Source: Eutrophobius brisbanensis (GTDB lineage Bacteria; Pseudomonadota; Gammaproteobacteria; Eutrophobiales; Eutrophobiaceae). From it: a stretch of 64,000 nt of DNA. The stretch spans positions 1,240,001 through 1,304,000 of the forward strand of contig JAYPQE010000003.1 in assembly GCA_038131795.1 (NCBI GenBank), given 5' to 3'. The notes under the pieces are model-generated. The model saw nothing but the letters and a program-made list of their open reading frames with translations. It made no database searches and was not told where the DNA came from. Shown here piece after piece: positions 8,283 through 18,127 of this stretch (position 1 is the first letter of the stretch; each line of letters begins with the position of its first letter). A program made the position numbers and the translations under genes.

Positions 8283-9800
8283 CTATCCTGTCTTGGACTG
8301 CAATACATGTTGAAACAGGTTTTCAATCGTAGGGTGCATCATATCGAAAATAGGCGCGGGCCAGACACCGAACAGTAAGACTACAATGGCCAATACACTG
8401 AGGAAAAACATTTCCCGGGAATTGATATCTTTCAATTCGGCAACATCATCATTTGCAATTTCTCCAAAGATGACGCGCTTATACATCCATAAGGTATATG
8501 CTGCCCCCAGGATTAATGTCATTGCGGCAAGGAATGCAATCCAGAAGTTCGCCTGATAGCTACCCAGAATGACCAGAAACTCTCCTACAAATCCCGATGT
8601 GCCTGGCAAACCAGAATTCGCCATGGCAAATAGCATCATAAAAGCAGCAAACTTTGGCATGGTATTGGCAACGCCACCGTAGGAACTGATCTCCCGGCTA
8701 TGTACCCTGTCATAAAGTACTCCTACGCATAAAAATAATGCCCCGGAAATAAACCCGTGAGATATCATCTGCATCATGCCACCTTCAAGGGCCATGACGG
8801 CACCGGCACTGCTGTCTGTATTGGCAAAAATTGCAAACCCGACAAAAAATCCCAGGGTAACAAAGCCCATGTGAGATATTGAAGAATAGGCAATCAGTTT
8901 CTTCATATCCGTCTGCACCAGGGCAACAAAACCAATGTAGACCACTGCAATCAATGACAGGGCGATCATAAAACCGTCCAGTACCATACTGGCATCTGGC
9001 GCAATGGGAAGACTAAAACGCAGGAAGCCATAGCCTCCCATCTTTAACATGATGGCAGCCAATATGACCGAACCTGCCGTGGGGGCTTCCACGTGGGCAT
9101 CTGGTAACCAGGTATGTACTGGCCACATGGGAATCTTCACGGCAAATGCCAGGAAAAATGCTATAAAAATGAGCTTCTGTATTTCCAGTGAAAGCGGTAA
9201 TTGATGTAAATCCATAATATTAAAACTACCGGCCTGTGAATACATATACAGCAAGGCAATCAACATAAAAACCGAACCCAGGAAGGTATACAGAAAAAAT
9301 TTGATGGTGGCATAAACGCGCCTGGGTCCACCCCAAATCCCAATGATCAGGAACATGGGAATGAGCATCGCTTCCCAGAAAAAATAAAACAGCATGGCAT
9401 CTACCGAAGCAAATACCCCGTTCATCATACCTTCCAGCATTAAAAATGCGGCCATAAACTGGGAAATCCTGCTTTCAATCACTTCCCATGCCGAAAGAAT
9501 TACCAGGACCGTAGTAAAGGTGGTCAGTAAAATTAGTGGAAAGGCAATCCCGTCCACACCCAGGTGGTAATTTATATTAAAGACAGGAATCCATTCCCTG
9601 AATTCAATAAATTGCAACTGTGCTGTTGAGTTATCAAACTGAAAATAAGCATATACAGAAATAATGAACACCAGAATTGAAACAATTAGTGAAAAAAGTT
9701 TTACTGTTTCTTCCTGTCGGTCACCTACAAATAATACCCATATCCCACCCAGTATAGGGGTCCATATTAACAAGCTAAGCAGAGGTAAATTTAATTCCAT
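8283..9800 (-). CDS. nuoM: NADH-quinone oxidoreductase subunit M
   Basis: 505 residues, about 14 membrane segments, complex I membrane-arm antiporter-like subunit. Recognisable blocks are NYHLGVDGIAFPLILLT near the N-terminus, FYFFWEAMLIPMFLIIGIWGG (the conserved Glu of the pump channel), KIPMWPVHTWLPDAHVEAPT and KKLIAYSSISHMGFVTLG. It lies between nuoL (8 bp) and nuoN (8 bp), the standard order. Length is normal for the family. Confidence 0.97.
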   Translation of the reverse strand: MELNLPLLSLLIWTPILGGIWVLFVGDRQEETVKLFSLIVSILVFIISVYAYFQFDNSTAQLQFIEFREWIPVFNINYHLGVDGIAFPLILLTTFTTVLVILSAWEVIESRISQFMAAFLMLEGMMNGVFASVDAMLFYFFWEAMLIPMFLIIGIWGGPRRVYATIKFFLYTFLGSVFMLIALLYMYSQAGSFNIMDLHQLPLSLEIQKLIFIAFFLAFAVKIPMWPVHTWLPDAHVEAPTAGSVILAAIMLKMGGYGFLRFSLPIAPDASMVLDGFMIALSLIAVVYIGFVALVQTDMKKLIAYSSISHMGFVTLGFFVGFAIFANTDSSAGAVMALEGGMMQMISHGFISGALFLCVGVLYDRVHSREISSYGGVANTMPKFAAFMMLFAMANSGLPGTSGFVGEFLVILGSYQANFWIAFLAAMTLILGAAYTLWMYKRVIFGEIANDDVAELKDINSREMFFLSVLAIVVLLFGVWPAPIFDMMHPTIENLFQHVLQSKTG

Positions 9801-9808
9801 TTAAACCA

Positions 9809-11785
9809 TCACTCCATAATATGATGGACGAAGACTGCCAGTAATAGCAGCAAGCCAATGATCATTGTAAATGCGTAATCGTATAAATGCCCGGTCTGAA
9901 TATTTCTTATCTTGCCGGAAAACCAGCGGACGGCACTGGCCGTACCATTGATTAAGACACCATCAATAATTTTTACATCACCAAGTTGCCAGAGGAATCC
10001 ACCCGTCTTACGGGCACCTCCAGCGAAGACTGCCTGGTTAAAGGTATCAAAACCATACTTGTTGAGGAGAATTTGATATACCCAGTTCAGACGTGCAGCT
10101 ATCTTTTCCGGCACTTTTGGAAACTTGATATACAGTAACCAGGCTACCAATACACCTGATAACGCCAGATAAACAGGAGCAGCTTGAAAGGCATGCAAGG
10201 TAAATGCCCAGACCCCATGATAGTCTTCGCCAATCATGCCAAGAACATTATGCTGATCCGTTACATAAATGGCGCTGGTAAAATAATCACCAAATAACAT
10301 GGGGCCGATGAGAAATGCCCCCAGGATCACAGAGGGTATGGCCAATACCGATAATGGCACGGTTACAACCGCAGGTGATTCCTTCAGGTGTTCCCAGGTA
10401 TGCCGATCCATTCTTTTCTTGCCATGGAAAACCAAGAAAAATAGCCGAAATGAATATAAAGCAGTAATAAACACCCCGGACAAAACGGCGATATAGGCCC
10501 AATCTGAAAAGGGTAACGAAGAATGATGTACTGCCTCAATAATAGCGTCCTTGGAATAGAAACCGGCTGTCCCGGGGAAACCTATCAATGCCAATGAACC
10601 TACTAAAGAGGTTACCCAGGTAATGGGCATATAACGATATAACCCACCCATCTTGCGCATATCCTGTTCATGATGCATAGCTATGATCACCGATCCGGCA
10701 GCAAGGAATAACAGGGCCTTGAAAAATGCATGTGTCACCAGGTGGAAAATCGCTGCTGAGTAAGCTGATACCCCCAGGGCCACGGTCATATATCCCAGCT
10801 GTGATAAGGTTGAATAGGCCACCACTCGCTTGATGTCGTTCTGAACCAGGCCTAGCAATCCCATGAAGAAGGCAGTAATACTGCCGATCACCAGTACAAA
10901 CGTCAGCGCGGTCTCTGACAATTCAAACAGGGGTGACATCCTCGCGACCATAAAGATACCCGCTGTTACCATGGTTGCGGCATGGATCAGGGCCGAGATG
11001 GGTGTTGGGCCCTCCATTGAATCTGGCAGCCACACATGTAATGGCACCTGTGCCGATTTACCCATTGCCCCGATAAAAAGACAGATACAAATTACAGTCA
11101 TGAGAGACCATTCAGATCCAGAAATAATATTGACTGTAGCATTGGCAAAATCAGGCGCCTGTGCGAATACCTGGTTGTAATCCAGGGTATTGAAGGTCAT
11201 CAGCACCGCTGCAATCCCTAATAGAAAACCAAAGTCCCCCACCCTGTTGACCAAAAAGGCCTTGAGGTTGGCAAAGATTGCCGTATCCCGTTTGAACCAG
11301 AATCCAATTAACAGATATGACACCAGGCCTACCGCTTCCCAGCCAAAGAATAATTGCAGAAAGTTATTGGACATAACCAGCATGAGCATGGCAAAGGTAA
11401 ACAGGGAGATATAGCTGAAGAAGCGTTGATAACCAGGGTCATCATGCATATATCCAATGGTATATATATGGATCATCCAGGATACAAACGTCACCACCAC
11501 CATCATGGTGACCGTCAACTGATCCACAATAAAACCTATCTCAAATTGCATTCCACCTGTGGTCAACCAGGTATACAGTGCGCTGTTAAAAATTTCCCCA
11601 CCATCAAACATCAAATGTTTATAAGCATATAATGACAACAAACTGGATATGCCCACACCGATAATGGTCACCCAGTGAGCACCACTGCGCCCGATCAACT
11701 TTCCAAATAATCCGGCAATCAACGATCCCAAAAGGGGTGACAAGACAATTGCAAGGTAGATGGATTGCATATCAGTATTCATCAA
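9809..11785 (-). CDS. nuoL: NADH-quinone oxidoreductase subunit L
   Basis: 658 residues, the largest antiporter-like subunit of complex I. Visible core segments are FFGWEAVGLVSYLLIGFW, KSAQVPLHVWLPDSMEGPTP and DIKRVVAYSTLSQLGYM. The C-terminal part carries the long lateral helix and final membrane anchor typical of NuoL (about 570-658). It sits 4 bp downstream of nuoK. The first two codons are both Met; the first is used here. Confidence 0.97.
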   Translation of the reverse strand: MMNTDMQSIYLAIVLSPLLGSLIAGLFGKLIGRSGAHWVTIIGVGISSLLSLYAYKHLMFDGGEIFNSALYTWLTTGGMQFEIGFIVDQLTVTMMVVVTFVSWMIHIYTIGYMHDDPGYQRFFSYISLFTFAMLMLVMSNNFLQLFFGWEAVGLVSYLLIGFWFKRDTAIFANLKAFLVNRVGDFGFLLGIAAVLMTFNTLDYNQVFAQAPDFANATVNIISGSEWSLMTVICICLFIGAMGKSAQVPLHVWLPDSMEGPTPISALIHAATMVTAGIFMVARMSPLFELSETALTFVLVIGSITAFFMGLLGLVQNDIKRVVAYSTLSQLGYMTVALGVSAYSAAIFHLVTHAFFKALLFLAAGSVIIAMHHEQDMRKMGGLYRYMPITWVTSLVGSLALIGFPGTAGFYSKDAIIEAVHHSSLPFSDWAYIAVLSGVFITALYSFRLFFLVFHGKKRMDRHTWEHLKESPAVVTVPLSVLAIPSVILGAFLIGPMLFGDYFTSAIYVTDQHNVLGMIGEDYHGVWAFTLHAFQAAPVYLALSGVLVAWLLYIKFPKVPEKIAARLNWVYQILLNKYGFDTFNQAVFAGGARKTGGFLWQLGDVKIIDGVLINGTASAVRWFSGKIRNIQTGHLYDYAFTMIIGLLLLLAVFVHHIME

Positions 11786-11789
11786 AGCA

Positions 11790-12095
11790 TCACCCTTTCA
11801 GCGAACCCAGTTCTTCCACGTTTATGGTATTTCTGTTTCTAAACAGTACAACAAGTATTGCCAATCCGATGGCCGATTCCGCAGCAGCTACAGTGAGGAT
11901 AAAGAAGACAAAAACCTGCCCCGCCATATCATGTAAAAAATGTGAGAAGGCTATGAAGTTCATATTCACAGACAACAACATTAATTCAATGCACATCAAC
12001 AGGATGATGACATTTTTTCTATTTATGAAAATTCCAGCAACACTGATGCAGAATAATATGGCTGCCAGCAAGAGGACCTGTCCCAGGGTAATCAT
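11790..12095 (-). CDS. nuoK: NADH-quinone oxidoreductase subunit K
   Basis: 101 residues, three membrane helices, normal length. The two functionally important buried glutamates are present in the second and third helices (LLMCIELMLLSVN and VAAAESAIGLAI). NuoK links the antiporter-like subunits to the quinone-side module of the complex I membrane arm. It is followed after 4 bp by nuoL. The 42 bp leader from nuoJ contains a short tandem duplication that ends in the ribosome-binding site. Confidence 0.97.
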   Translation of the reverse strand: MITLGQVLLLAAILFCISVAGIFINRKNVIILLMCIELMLLSVNMNFIAFSHFLHDMAGQVFVFFILTVAAAESAIGLAILVVLFRNRNTINVEELGSLKG

Positions 12096-12137
12096 GATAC
12101 TTCCCCTGGATTTAACCTGGATTTAAAACGACGCAAA
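12096..12137 (-). repeat. Short tandem duplication in the nuoJ-nuoK spacer
   Basis: Read on the minus strand, the spacer contains TTAAATCCAGG twice in direct succession. The second copy runs into GGGAAG, which serves as the ribosome-binding site of nuoK. A simple local duplication is enough to explain it. Confidence 0.6.
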
Positions 12138-12743
12138 CTAACCACTTTTCTTCTCCGCATCCATTTTCACTATCCGAACCCTGTCTTCCCGTCTGACCCT
12201 CACCTGGTCTGATGGATCCTGAGACTTTCTGGGGCGGCCCTTTCTTAATGTGAGGCTGATCGCGGCAACAATGGCAACCAGTAATATGGCACCTGCAATT
12301 TCGAATGGGTACAAATATTCCGTAAACATTAATTTACCCAGAGCCCTGGCATTATCCACATCTGTTGCAGCAGGACTCACCACATACAACTGTGCTTCAT
12401 TAAAATGGACACTGTTAAACACTGTTCCCATAGCAACCACCATCAATATTGCGATGACAATTCCCACCGGGAGAAAACGTGCAAAGCCTTCTCTCAAAGG
12501 TGCAAGATTGATATCGAGCATCATCACAACAAACAAAAAAAGAACCATAACTGCACCTACGTAGACCAGGATCAGGGCAATGGCAAGAAATTCTGCTTCC
12601 AGGATTAACCAGACCGCTGCACTGGAGAAAAAAGCCAGTACTAAAAACAAAGCAGCATGCACAGGATTACGCACCGTCACTACCATACTGGCAGAAAAGA
12701 TTAGCAATGCTGCAAAAATATAAAATATATATTGAGTTACCAT
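12138..12743 (-). CDS. nuoJ: NADH-quinone oxidoreductase subunit J
   Basis: 201 residues, five membrane helices, membrane-arm subunit of complex I. The family signature NPVHAALFLVLAFFSSAAVWLILEAEFLAIALILVYVGAVMVLFLFVVMMLD is easily seen; the third helix of NuoJ undergoes the pi-bulge transition of the coupling mechanism. The C-terminal 30 residues are highly charged (KGRPRKSQDPS...), a cytoplasmic tail somewhat longer than in E. coli. It is separated from nuoI by a 42 bp spacer with a 7-nt periodic pattern. Confidence 0.96.
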   Translation of the reverse strand: MVTQYIFYIFAALLIFSASMVVTVRNPVHAALFLVLAFFSSAAVWLILEAEFLAIALILVYVGAVMVLFLFVVMMLDINLAPLREGFARFLPVGIVIAILMVVAMGTVFNSVHFNEAQLYVVSPAATDVDNARALGKLMFTEYLYPFEIAGAILLVAIVAAISLTLRKGRPRKSQDPSDQVRVRREDRVRIVKMDAEKKSG

Positions 12744-12785
12744 TTTTTTTCTTGTTGCCCGTAGCTAATAGCTAGTCACTCTTGA
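12744..12785 (-). repeat. Degenerate heptanucleotide repeat in nuoI-nuoJ spacer
   Basis: On the minus strand the 42 bp spacer has AG or GG dinucleotides exactly every 7 nt, five times in a row (around GACTAGC TATTAGC TACGGGC AACAAGA). Related 7-nt phased spacers are seen in front of nuoI and nuoG. Function unknown; it ends in a T-rich tract (A-rich on the minus strand) just before the nuoJ...nuoI junction start codon. Confidence 0.55.
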
Positions 12786-13274
12786 TTATCTGTAAAGTGA
12801 ATCTTTTGCCCTGGCTTCAGCAATTTCTTTTTCATACTTGTCACCATTGGCCAGAAGTTTCTGTTTGGTCATCAACAGGTCGCCCCGCTGTTCTCCATGA
12901 TATTCAAATACATGGGTTTCAACGATAGAATCCACCGGGCAGGATTCTTCACAAAACCCGCAAAATATACATTTGGTTAGATCAATATCATAACGTGTTG
13001 TCCTTCTCGTCCCATCATCCCGTTGCTCTGAATCTATAGTAATTGCCACCGCAGGACATACAGCTTCACATAATTTACAGGCAATGCACCTCTCCTCACC
13101 ATTTGGATAACGCCTGAGTGCATGTAGGCCACGAAACCGGGGAGACATGGGTGCCTTCTCTTCCGGGTACTGGACTGTAATCTTGCGCCTGAATAAATAC
13201 TTGCCGGTAAGCTGCAACCCCTTTACCAGTTCCCATAACAGGAGGCTTTGGAAATATTGTTGTACTTTCTGCAT
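12786..13274 (-). CDS. nuoI: NADH-quinone oxidoreductase subunit I
   Basis: 162 residues. It carries two CxxCxxCxxxCP clusters, RCIACKLCEAVCPAVAI and KCIFCGFCEESCPVDSI, which hold the two [4Fe-4S] clusters N6a and N6b that carry electrons towards NuoB. The N-terminal 35 residues form an amphipathic membrane-contact helix (GKYLFRRKITVQYPEE). Length is normal. It lies in standard order between nuoH and nuoJ. Confidence 0.97.
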   Translation of the reverse strand: MQKVQQYFQSLLLWELVKGLQLTGKYLFRRKITVQYPEEKAPMSPRFRGLHALRRYPNGEERCIACKLCEAVCPAVAITIDSEQRDDGTRRTTRYDIDLTKCIFCGFCEESCPVDSIVETHVFEYHGEQRGDLLMTKQKLLANGDKYEKEIAEARAKDSLYR

Positions 13275-13302
13275 TTCTTAATACTCGTTTCTAGTCGCTC
13301 TT
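13275..13302 (-). repeat. Degenerate heptanucleotide repeat in nuoH-nuoI spacer
   Basis: The 28 bp spacer read on the minus strand is AAGAGCGACTAGAAACGAGT followed by ATTAAGAA: AG occurs four times at exact 7-nt steps. The pattern matches the phasing of the nuoI-nuoJ spacer although individual bases differ. Confidence 0.5.
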
Positions 13303-14421
13303 CTAATTAAACCAGGGTGGAATTTCTGCCACGACCATTACGGAAATAATCACAATCCAAACGATGGTTATTGGTAAAAACACCTTCCAGCCCAAACGCA
13401 TAATCTGATCATAGCGATATCGTGGAAACGTCGCCCTGAACCATAAAAAGCAAAATAGAAAAAATGATGTTTTTAGTAATAACCAGATAATATTTGGCTC
13501 ACTAAGTACTGGAATATCGCCCAACAATGGTATTCCTTGTAGTGGTGATAACCATCCACCGAGGAAAAAGATCGATGTTAAAACCGAAATCATAATCATG
13601 TTGGCATATTCAGCCATGAAGAAAATCGAGAAAACCATCCCGCCGTACTCAACATGAAAACCTGCAACAATCTCAGATTCACCTTCTGCGACATCAAAAG
13701 GTGCACGGTTTGTCTCTGCAACACCTGATATGAAATACACAACAAAAATGGGGAGTAAAGGTATCCAGAACCAGTGCAGGAAACTACCGCTTTGCGCCTG
13801 AATGATGTCCCCCAGGTTTAAACTGCCAGCAGCAATCAGCACACATACCAGCGCGAATCCCATGGCGATTTCATAAGAGACTATTTGTGCAGCTGAGCGT
13901 ATCGCCCCCAGGAATGCATACTTGGAATTAGAGGCCCACCCGGCAATGATGACCCCATAGACGGCCAGCGATGTCAACGCCAGTATGTATAACAAACCGG
14001 CATTAATGTCTGCCAATACTGACACATCATCAAACGGAATAACCGCCCAGGCAGCTATTGATGGAGCAAAGGACAACACCGGCGCAATAACAAATAGAAA
14101 TTTATTCGCCCCAGATGGGATGATAATTTCTTTTAATATGAGTTTAAATGCATCAGCAATTGGTTGTCCCAATCCCAGCAATTTATAACCAAAAAAACCA
14201 ACTCGGTTGGGGCCAATTCGGCATTGTATGTAACCTATAATCTTCCTTTCTGCATAGGTGATATAGGCTACGGACAATAGTAATGGTACAAGAATGGCAA
14301 CAATCTTCACCAGAATTCCAAGCAATAATATCGCCTCATCCTGTAAAAATTCAGGGACGATAAAACCTACGATAGGTGTAAGTATCGTCCCCTGTATCCA
14401 TTGATATATTTCGCTTAACAC
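13303..14421 (-). CDS. nuoH: NADH-quinone oxidoreductase subunit H
   Basis: 372 residues, about eight membrane helices; the ND1-type subunit that forms the quinone chamber and joins peripheral and membrane arms. Typical blocks are AERKIIGYIQCRIGPNRVG, PIADAFKLILKE, AEYANMIMIS and the loop ETNRAPFDVAEGESEIVAGF with its conserved acidic residues. The stop of nuoG is 3 bp upstream, so translation is probably coupled. The sequence and length (usual 325-350) are ordinary, with a slightly longer N-terminus. Confidence 0.97.
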   Translation of the reverse strand: MLSEIYQWIQGTILTPIVGFIVPEFLQDEAILLLGILVKIVAILVPLLLSVAYITYAERKIIGYIQCRIGPNRVGFFGYKLLGLGQPIADAFKLILKEIIIPSGANKFLFVIAPVLSFAPSIAAWAVIPFDDVSVLADINAGLLYILALTSLAVYGVIIAGWASNSKYAFLGAIRSAAQIVSYEIAMGFALVCVLIAAGSLNLGDIIQAQSGSFLHWFWIPLLPIFVVYFISGVAETNRAPFDVAEGESEIVAGFHVEYGGMVFSIFFMAEYANMIMISVLTSIFFLGGWLSPLQGIPLLGDIPVLSEPNIIWLLLKTSFFLFCFLWFRATFPRYRYDQIMRLGWKVFLPITIVWIVIISVMVVAEIPPWFN

Positions 14422-14424
14422 TTT

Positions 14425-16797
14425 TTAGGCTTTCCTAACCGTGATTTCTTCAAACCAGGCGCCTAACCCGGATGTATTGATGCCAGCAGCCAGGATTAAA
14501 ACAGTATCATCTGGCAGACGATTATCGATGACATAGCCCAGTTCTAAAGATTCACCAGATTGTTCAACAATGACATTGGCGCCGTTATTTAAATTCAATT
14601 TATCAGCCATTGTCTGGTTCAAATGAAGCTTGTCATCTGCTACATCCTGGGTCTGCTGGAGGGAGTCCGCGTGTCTGACCAGCATATCCATTGAATTCAT
14701 GTTCATGTCTGAGATACGACTTATCGCACCAGTTGAAATATTTTTTATAACCGGGTCATTGTATGCACCGATGTTCGTGCTGGTTACGTTATTTGTTAGC
14801 TCATTGATTTCTTCAGCTACATCATCGATGCTTTGATATTCAAACCCATCCATTTGTAGATTATTCCCAAGCACCCTGAGAACTTTCCAGCCAGGTCTGG
14901 CCTCACCTTGAGCAGGCACACAGGCTGAAAAATGCTGTCGTGTCCCATTTACATTAATGAAGCTGCCCTCATTTTCAGCATATACGGTAATGGGTAAATA
15001 CACTGTCGCAACCTGGTCCAGTGATGGTGTCCTGAATGCACTAAAAGCAATAACAGTCCCTGCCTGATCAAGCCCGTTCATTACCAGGCTCCCATTCCAG
15101 GTATCCAGGGAGGGATCCGCGTTATAGACAATGTAGGATTTTAATGGTGTCTCAAACATACTCAGGGCATTGAGACCTATCTGTTCAGATTTTTGTCCGC
15201 CCACCTGTCTATGCGGTACTGCCCCGGCAAGATAACACCCTGCTTCATTGGCAAATTCACCCAGGAATCCAAACTGTGACGAGGAGATTTCTGCTATTTT
15301 ACTGGCAAGATACCGTAAGGCTGCAAATTGCGGATGGGCACTAAACCCATTTCCTGCCAGTACAGTAGTCTGATTTTCATCCACTAACTGTTGGGCAATA
15401 CTGAGATGTGATTCTGTTACCTTTGATGCGGTTACAAAACCAGGCAGACCCTGGTTATTTCCCTTTTTATCGGCAACTGCTTTAAGTATTGAAGCCAGTT
15501 CAGCAACCATGGAATCAGGGGGCACTACCAGATGATTGGCAATATGATAATTAAAATCATATTCCATTGAATTCAACACTGAAATTGCTGCGCCTTTCAA
15601 TGCAGCCTTACGTATTCTCAGGTTTAACAGGGGTTGTTGTTTTCTGGGATTAGCGCCGATTAATAATACAGCCTGCTGATTTTCCAGGTCACTTACATTC
15701 AGGCCTATAGATGGAAAAGCAGGATCGTTATCCTGATCAGAAAAATCTCCCTGATGAATTCGGTGATCAATATTACTACTTCCCAAACCCCTGATAATTC
15801 TCTGGAGCAAATAAGCCTCTTCTGTTGTGGCAGTGGGTGATATCAGCGCACCAATGGAGCCTGGCTCTGAACCGGCCGAATCCTTCAAACTGTCAGCGAC
15901 AGTATCGAATGCAACAGACCAATCAGTTTCTTTCCACTCACCATTTTCTTTAATCATCGGGGCAGTCAATCGGTTTTCACTATAGAGTCCTTCGTAGCTG
16001 AACCGGTCCCTATCTGATAACCAGACCTCATTGATGGCTTCATTTTGTGCGGGGACAACGCGTTTGACAACATCGCGCTTGATATGAAAATGGATATTTG
16101 AGCCAAGTCCATCATGTGGAGCAATACCAGACTGTTGAGTCATTTCCCAGGTCCGGGCAGAGAACCGGAATGGTTTAGACGTCAGTGCACCAACCGGACA
16201 GACATCAATGACGTTGCCTGACAGCTCTGAAACCATACTCTTTTCGATGTAGGTCCCAATCTCCACATGCTCACCCCTGCCAGTAGCACCCAGTTCTCTG
16301 AGACCGGCAATTTCCTCACCAAATCTGACACAGCGGGTGCAATGTATACAGCGGGTCATTTCGGTCTGGACTAACGGTCCGATATTCTTATCTTTTACTA
16401 CCCGTTTCTTTTCCTGGTAACGGGAGACATCCGACCCATAGCCCATAGCCAGGTCCTGAAGTTCACATTCCCCACCTTGATCACAGATGGGACAATCCAG
16501 TGGGTGGTTGATTAATAGAAACTCCATTACGGATTTTTGTGCCTCACGGGCATATTCAGATCGGGTCTGGACTTTCATACCGTCCATAACCGGTGTTGCA
16601 CAGGCCGGTAAGGGTTTTGGTGCCTTTTCAACTTCAACCAGGCACATGCGGCAGTTAGCGGCAACAGTCAGCTTTTCATGGTAACAGAACCTGGGGACGT
16701 AGATATCATTGGCATCCGTGACCTCAATTAACATCTGTCCCTTACGGGCCTTCAGTTCCTTACCATCGACTTCAATTGTTACAGTATCGTCTGACAT
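14425..16797 (-). CDS. nuoG: NADH-quinone oxidoreductase subunit G
   Basis: 790 residues. Residues 1-80 are a [2Fe-2S] ferredoxin domain (CYHEKLTVAANCRMCLVEVE...PACATPV). Next come the HxxxCxxCxxxxxC site (HPLDCPICDQGGEC, about 97-110) and a CIHCTRCVRFGEEIAG [4Fe-4S] motif near 150, with a final Cys in DVCPVGAL. The rest is the molybdopterin-oxidoreductase-like fold, which no longer binds molybdenum in complex I. It is the electron-wire scaffold of the N-module. It is 23 bp downstream of nuoF. Length is between the short mitochondrial-type and the longer E. coli form (908). Confidence 0.96.
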   Translation of the reverse strand: MSDDTVTIEVDGKELKARKGQMLIEVTDANDIYVPRFCYHEKLTVAANCRMCLVEVEKAPKPLPACATPVMDGMKVQTRSEYAREAQKSVMEFLLINHPLDCPICDQGGECELQDLAMGYGSDVSRYQEKKRVVKDKNIGPLVQTEMTRCIHCTRCVRFGEEIAGLRELGATGRGEHVEIGTYIEKSMVSELSGNVIDVCPVGALTSKPFRFSARTWEMTQQSGIAPHDGLGSNIHFHIKRDVVKRVVPAQNEAINEVWLSDRDRFSYEGLYSENRLTAPMIKENGEWKETDWSVAFDTVADSLKDSAGSEPGSIGALISPTATTEEAYLLQRIIRGLGSSNIDHRIHQGDFSDQDNDPAFPSIGLNVSDLENQQAVLLIGANPRKQQPLLNLRIRKAALKGAAISVLNSMEYDFNYHIANHLVVPPDSMVAELASILKAVADKKGNNQGLPGFVTASKVTESHLSIAQQLVDENQTTVLAGNGFSAHPQFAALRYLASKIAEISSSQFGFLGEFANEAGCYLAGAVPHRQVGGQKSEQIGLNALSMFETPLKSYIVYNADPSLDTWNGSLVMNGLDQAGTVIAFSAFRTPSLDQVATVYLPITVYAENEGSFINVNGTRQHFSACVPAQGEARPGWKVLRVLGNNLQMDGFEYQSIDDVAEEINELTNNVTSTNIGAYNDPVIKNISTGAISRISDMNMNSMDMLVRHADSLQQTQDVADDKLHLNQTMADKLNLNNGANVIVEQSGESLELGYVIDNRLPDDTVLILAAGINTSGLGAWFEEITVRKA

Positions 16798-16820
16798 TAT
16801 ATTTTTTACTTGTTACTCGT
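16798..16820 (-). repeat. Degenerate heptanucleotide repeat in nuoF-nuoG spacer
   Basis: The 23 bp spacer on the minus strand reads ACGAGTAACAAGTAAAAAAT..., with AG at a 7-nt step (CGAG-TAACAAG). It is the shortest of the three phased nuo spacers and the weakest on its own. Confidence 0.35.
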
Positions 16821-18125
16821 TTACGCTGCCTTGTATTCCGGACTGTCAACGATGCTCTTGCCACCATTTTCAATCATGTATTCAAATTCGTGCCGGTAGT
16901 GTTTCATGAAACTCTGTACCGGCCACGCTGCCGCATCACCCAGGGCACAAATGGTGCGCCCTTCTATCTTGTTGGCCACATCCACCAGTTTGTCCATATC
17001 TTCCTGTACACCTTTGCCATCAAGGATTCGACATAACATACGGTATAACCAACCTGTGCCTTCCCGGCATGGCGTACATTGACCACAGGATTCCGCATAA
17101 TAAAATCGCGAAATCCGACATAACATCCTGACCATACACGTGGTGTCATCCATAATTACAACGGCCCCTGACCCCAATGCAGACCCTGTCTGTTTTATGG
17201 AATCGTAATCCATATTGGCCTCAAGCATAATATCGCCAGGTACAACGGGTACAGACGAGCCACCTGGAATGACCGCTTTTAATTTTCTACCGCCCCTGAC
17301 ACCACCAGCCAGTTCCAGTAAATCTTTAAACGGCATACCCATGGGAACTTCAAAATTACCAGGATTATTGACGTGGCCACTGACTGAAAAACACTTGGTC
17401 CCACCGCTATTGGGTACGCCCAGGTCAGCAAACCATTTACCGCCGTTGCGTATTATGGAAGGAACGGATGAATAGGTCTCAGTGTTATTGATCGTAGTTG
17501 GTTTGCCATATAAACCAAAATTTGCCGGGAACGGTGGTTTGAATCTTGGCAGGCCTTTTTTGCCTTCCAGGGAATTCAATAATGCAGTCTCTTCACCACA
17601 GATATACGCACCTGCCCCCAGGGTGGCATATACGTCAATACTAATGTCGGATCCCAATATATTCTGCCCCAGAAAATTATTTGCATAGGCTTCCTTAAGG
17701 GCATTTTCAAACCGCATACAGGGTTCATCCATGAATTCACCACGCATATAGTTATAACCCACTTTGGTTCGCATGGCATAACAGGCAATGGTCATCCCCT
17801 CTACCAGTGCATGGGGATTAAAACGTAGAATGTCGCGATCTTTACAGGTTCCGGGCTCACTCTCGTCTGAATTACAGACCACATATTTTGGCCCATCATA
17901 GTTTGCAGGCATAAAACTCCATTTCAACCCGGCAGGAAAACCTGCACCGCCCCTGCCTTTCAGGCCAGATTCTTTAACTTCCTCAATAACCTGTTCAGGC
18001 GTGATTTTATCATTGATTATTTTTTTCAATGCCTCATAGCCACCCACTTTGAGATAATTCTCCAGCGACCAGGGATCCTGCATCCCCACTGTGGCATAAC
18101 ACACCTGATTAATATTCTTATCCAT
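16821..18125 (-). CDS. nuoF: NADH-quinone oxidoreductase subunit F
   Basis: 434 residues, the NADH- and FMN-binding 51 kDa subunit. The NADH motif GRGGAGFPAGLKWSFMP (about 57-73), the FMN region GAGAYICGEETALLNSLEG (about 175-193) and the N3 [4Fe-4S] motif ESCGQCTPCREG (about 345-356) with a downstream Cys (TICALGDAAAWP) are all intact. It oxidises NADH and passes electrons to NuoE and NuoG. It is 2 bp from nuoE. Confidence 0.98.
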   Translation of the reverse strand: MDKNINQVCYATVGMQDPWSLENYLKVGGYEALKKIINDKITPEQVIEEVKESGLKGRGGAGFPAGLKWSFMPANYDGPKYVVCNSDESEPGTCKDRDILRFNPHALVEGMTIACYAMRTKVGYNYMRGEFMDEPCMRFENALKEAYANNFLGQNILGSDISIDVYATLGAGAYICGEETALLNSLEGKKGLPRFKPPFPANFGLYGKPTTINNTETYSSVPSIIRNGGKWFADLGVPNSGGTKCFSVSGHVNNPGNFEVPMGMPFKDLLELAGGVRGGRKLKAVIPGGSSVPVVPGDIMLEANMDYDSIKQTGSALGSGAVVIMDDTTCMVRMLCRISRFYYAESCGQCTPCREGTGWLYRMLCRILDGKGVQEDMDKLVDVANKIEGRTICALGDAAAWPVQSFMKHYRHEFEYMIENGGKSIVDSPEYKAA

Positions 18126-18127
18126 GC

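Noticed and set aside
11790..12126. Plus-strand open frames across the nuo genes
   Set aside because: Antisense to strongly conserved complex I subunits, with no signals of their own.
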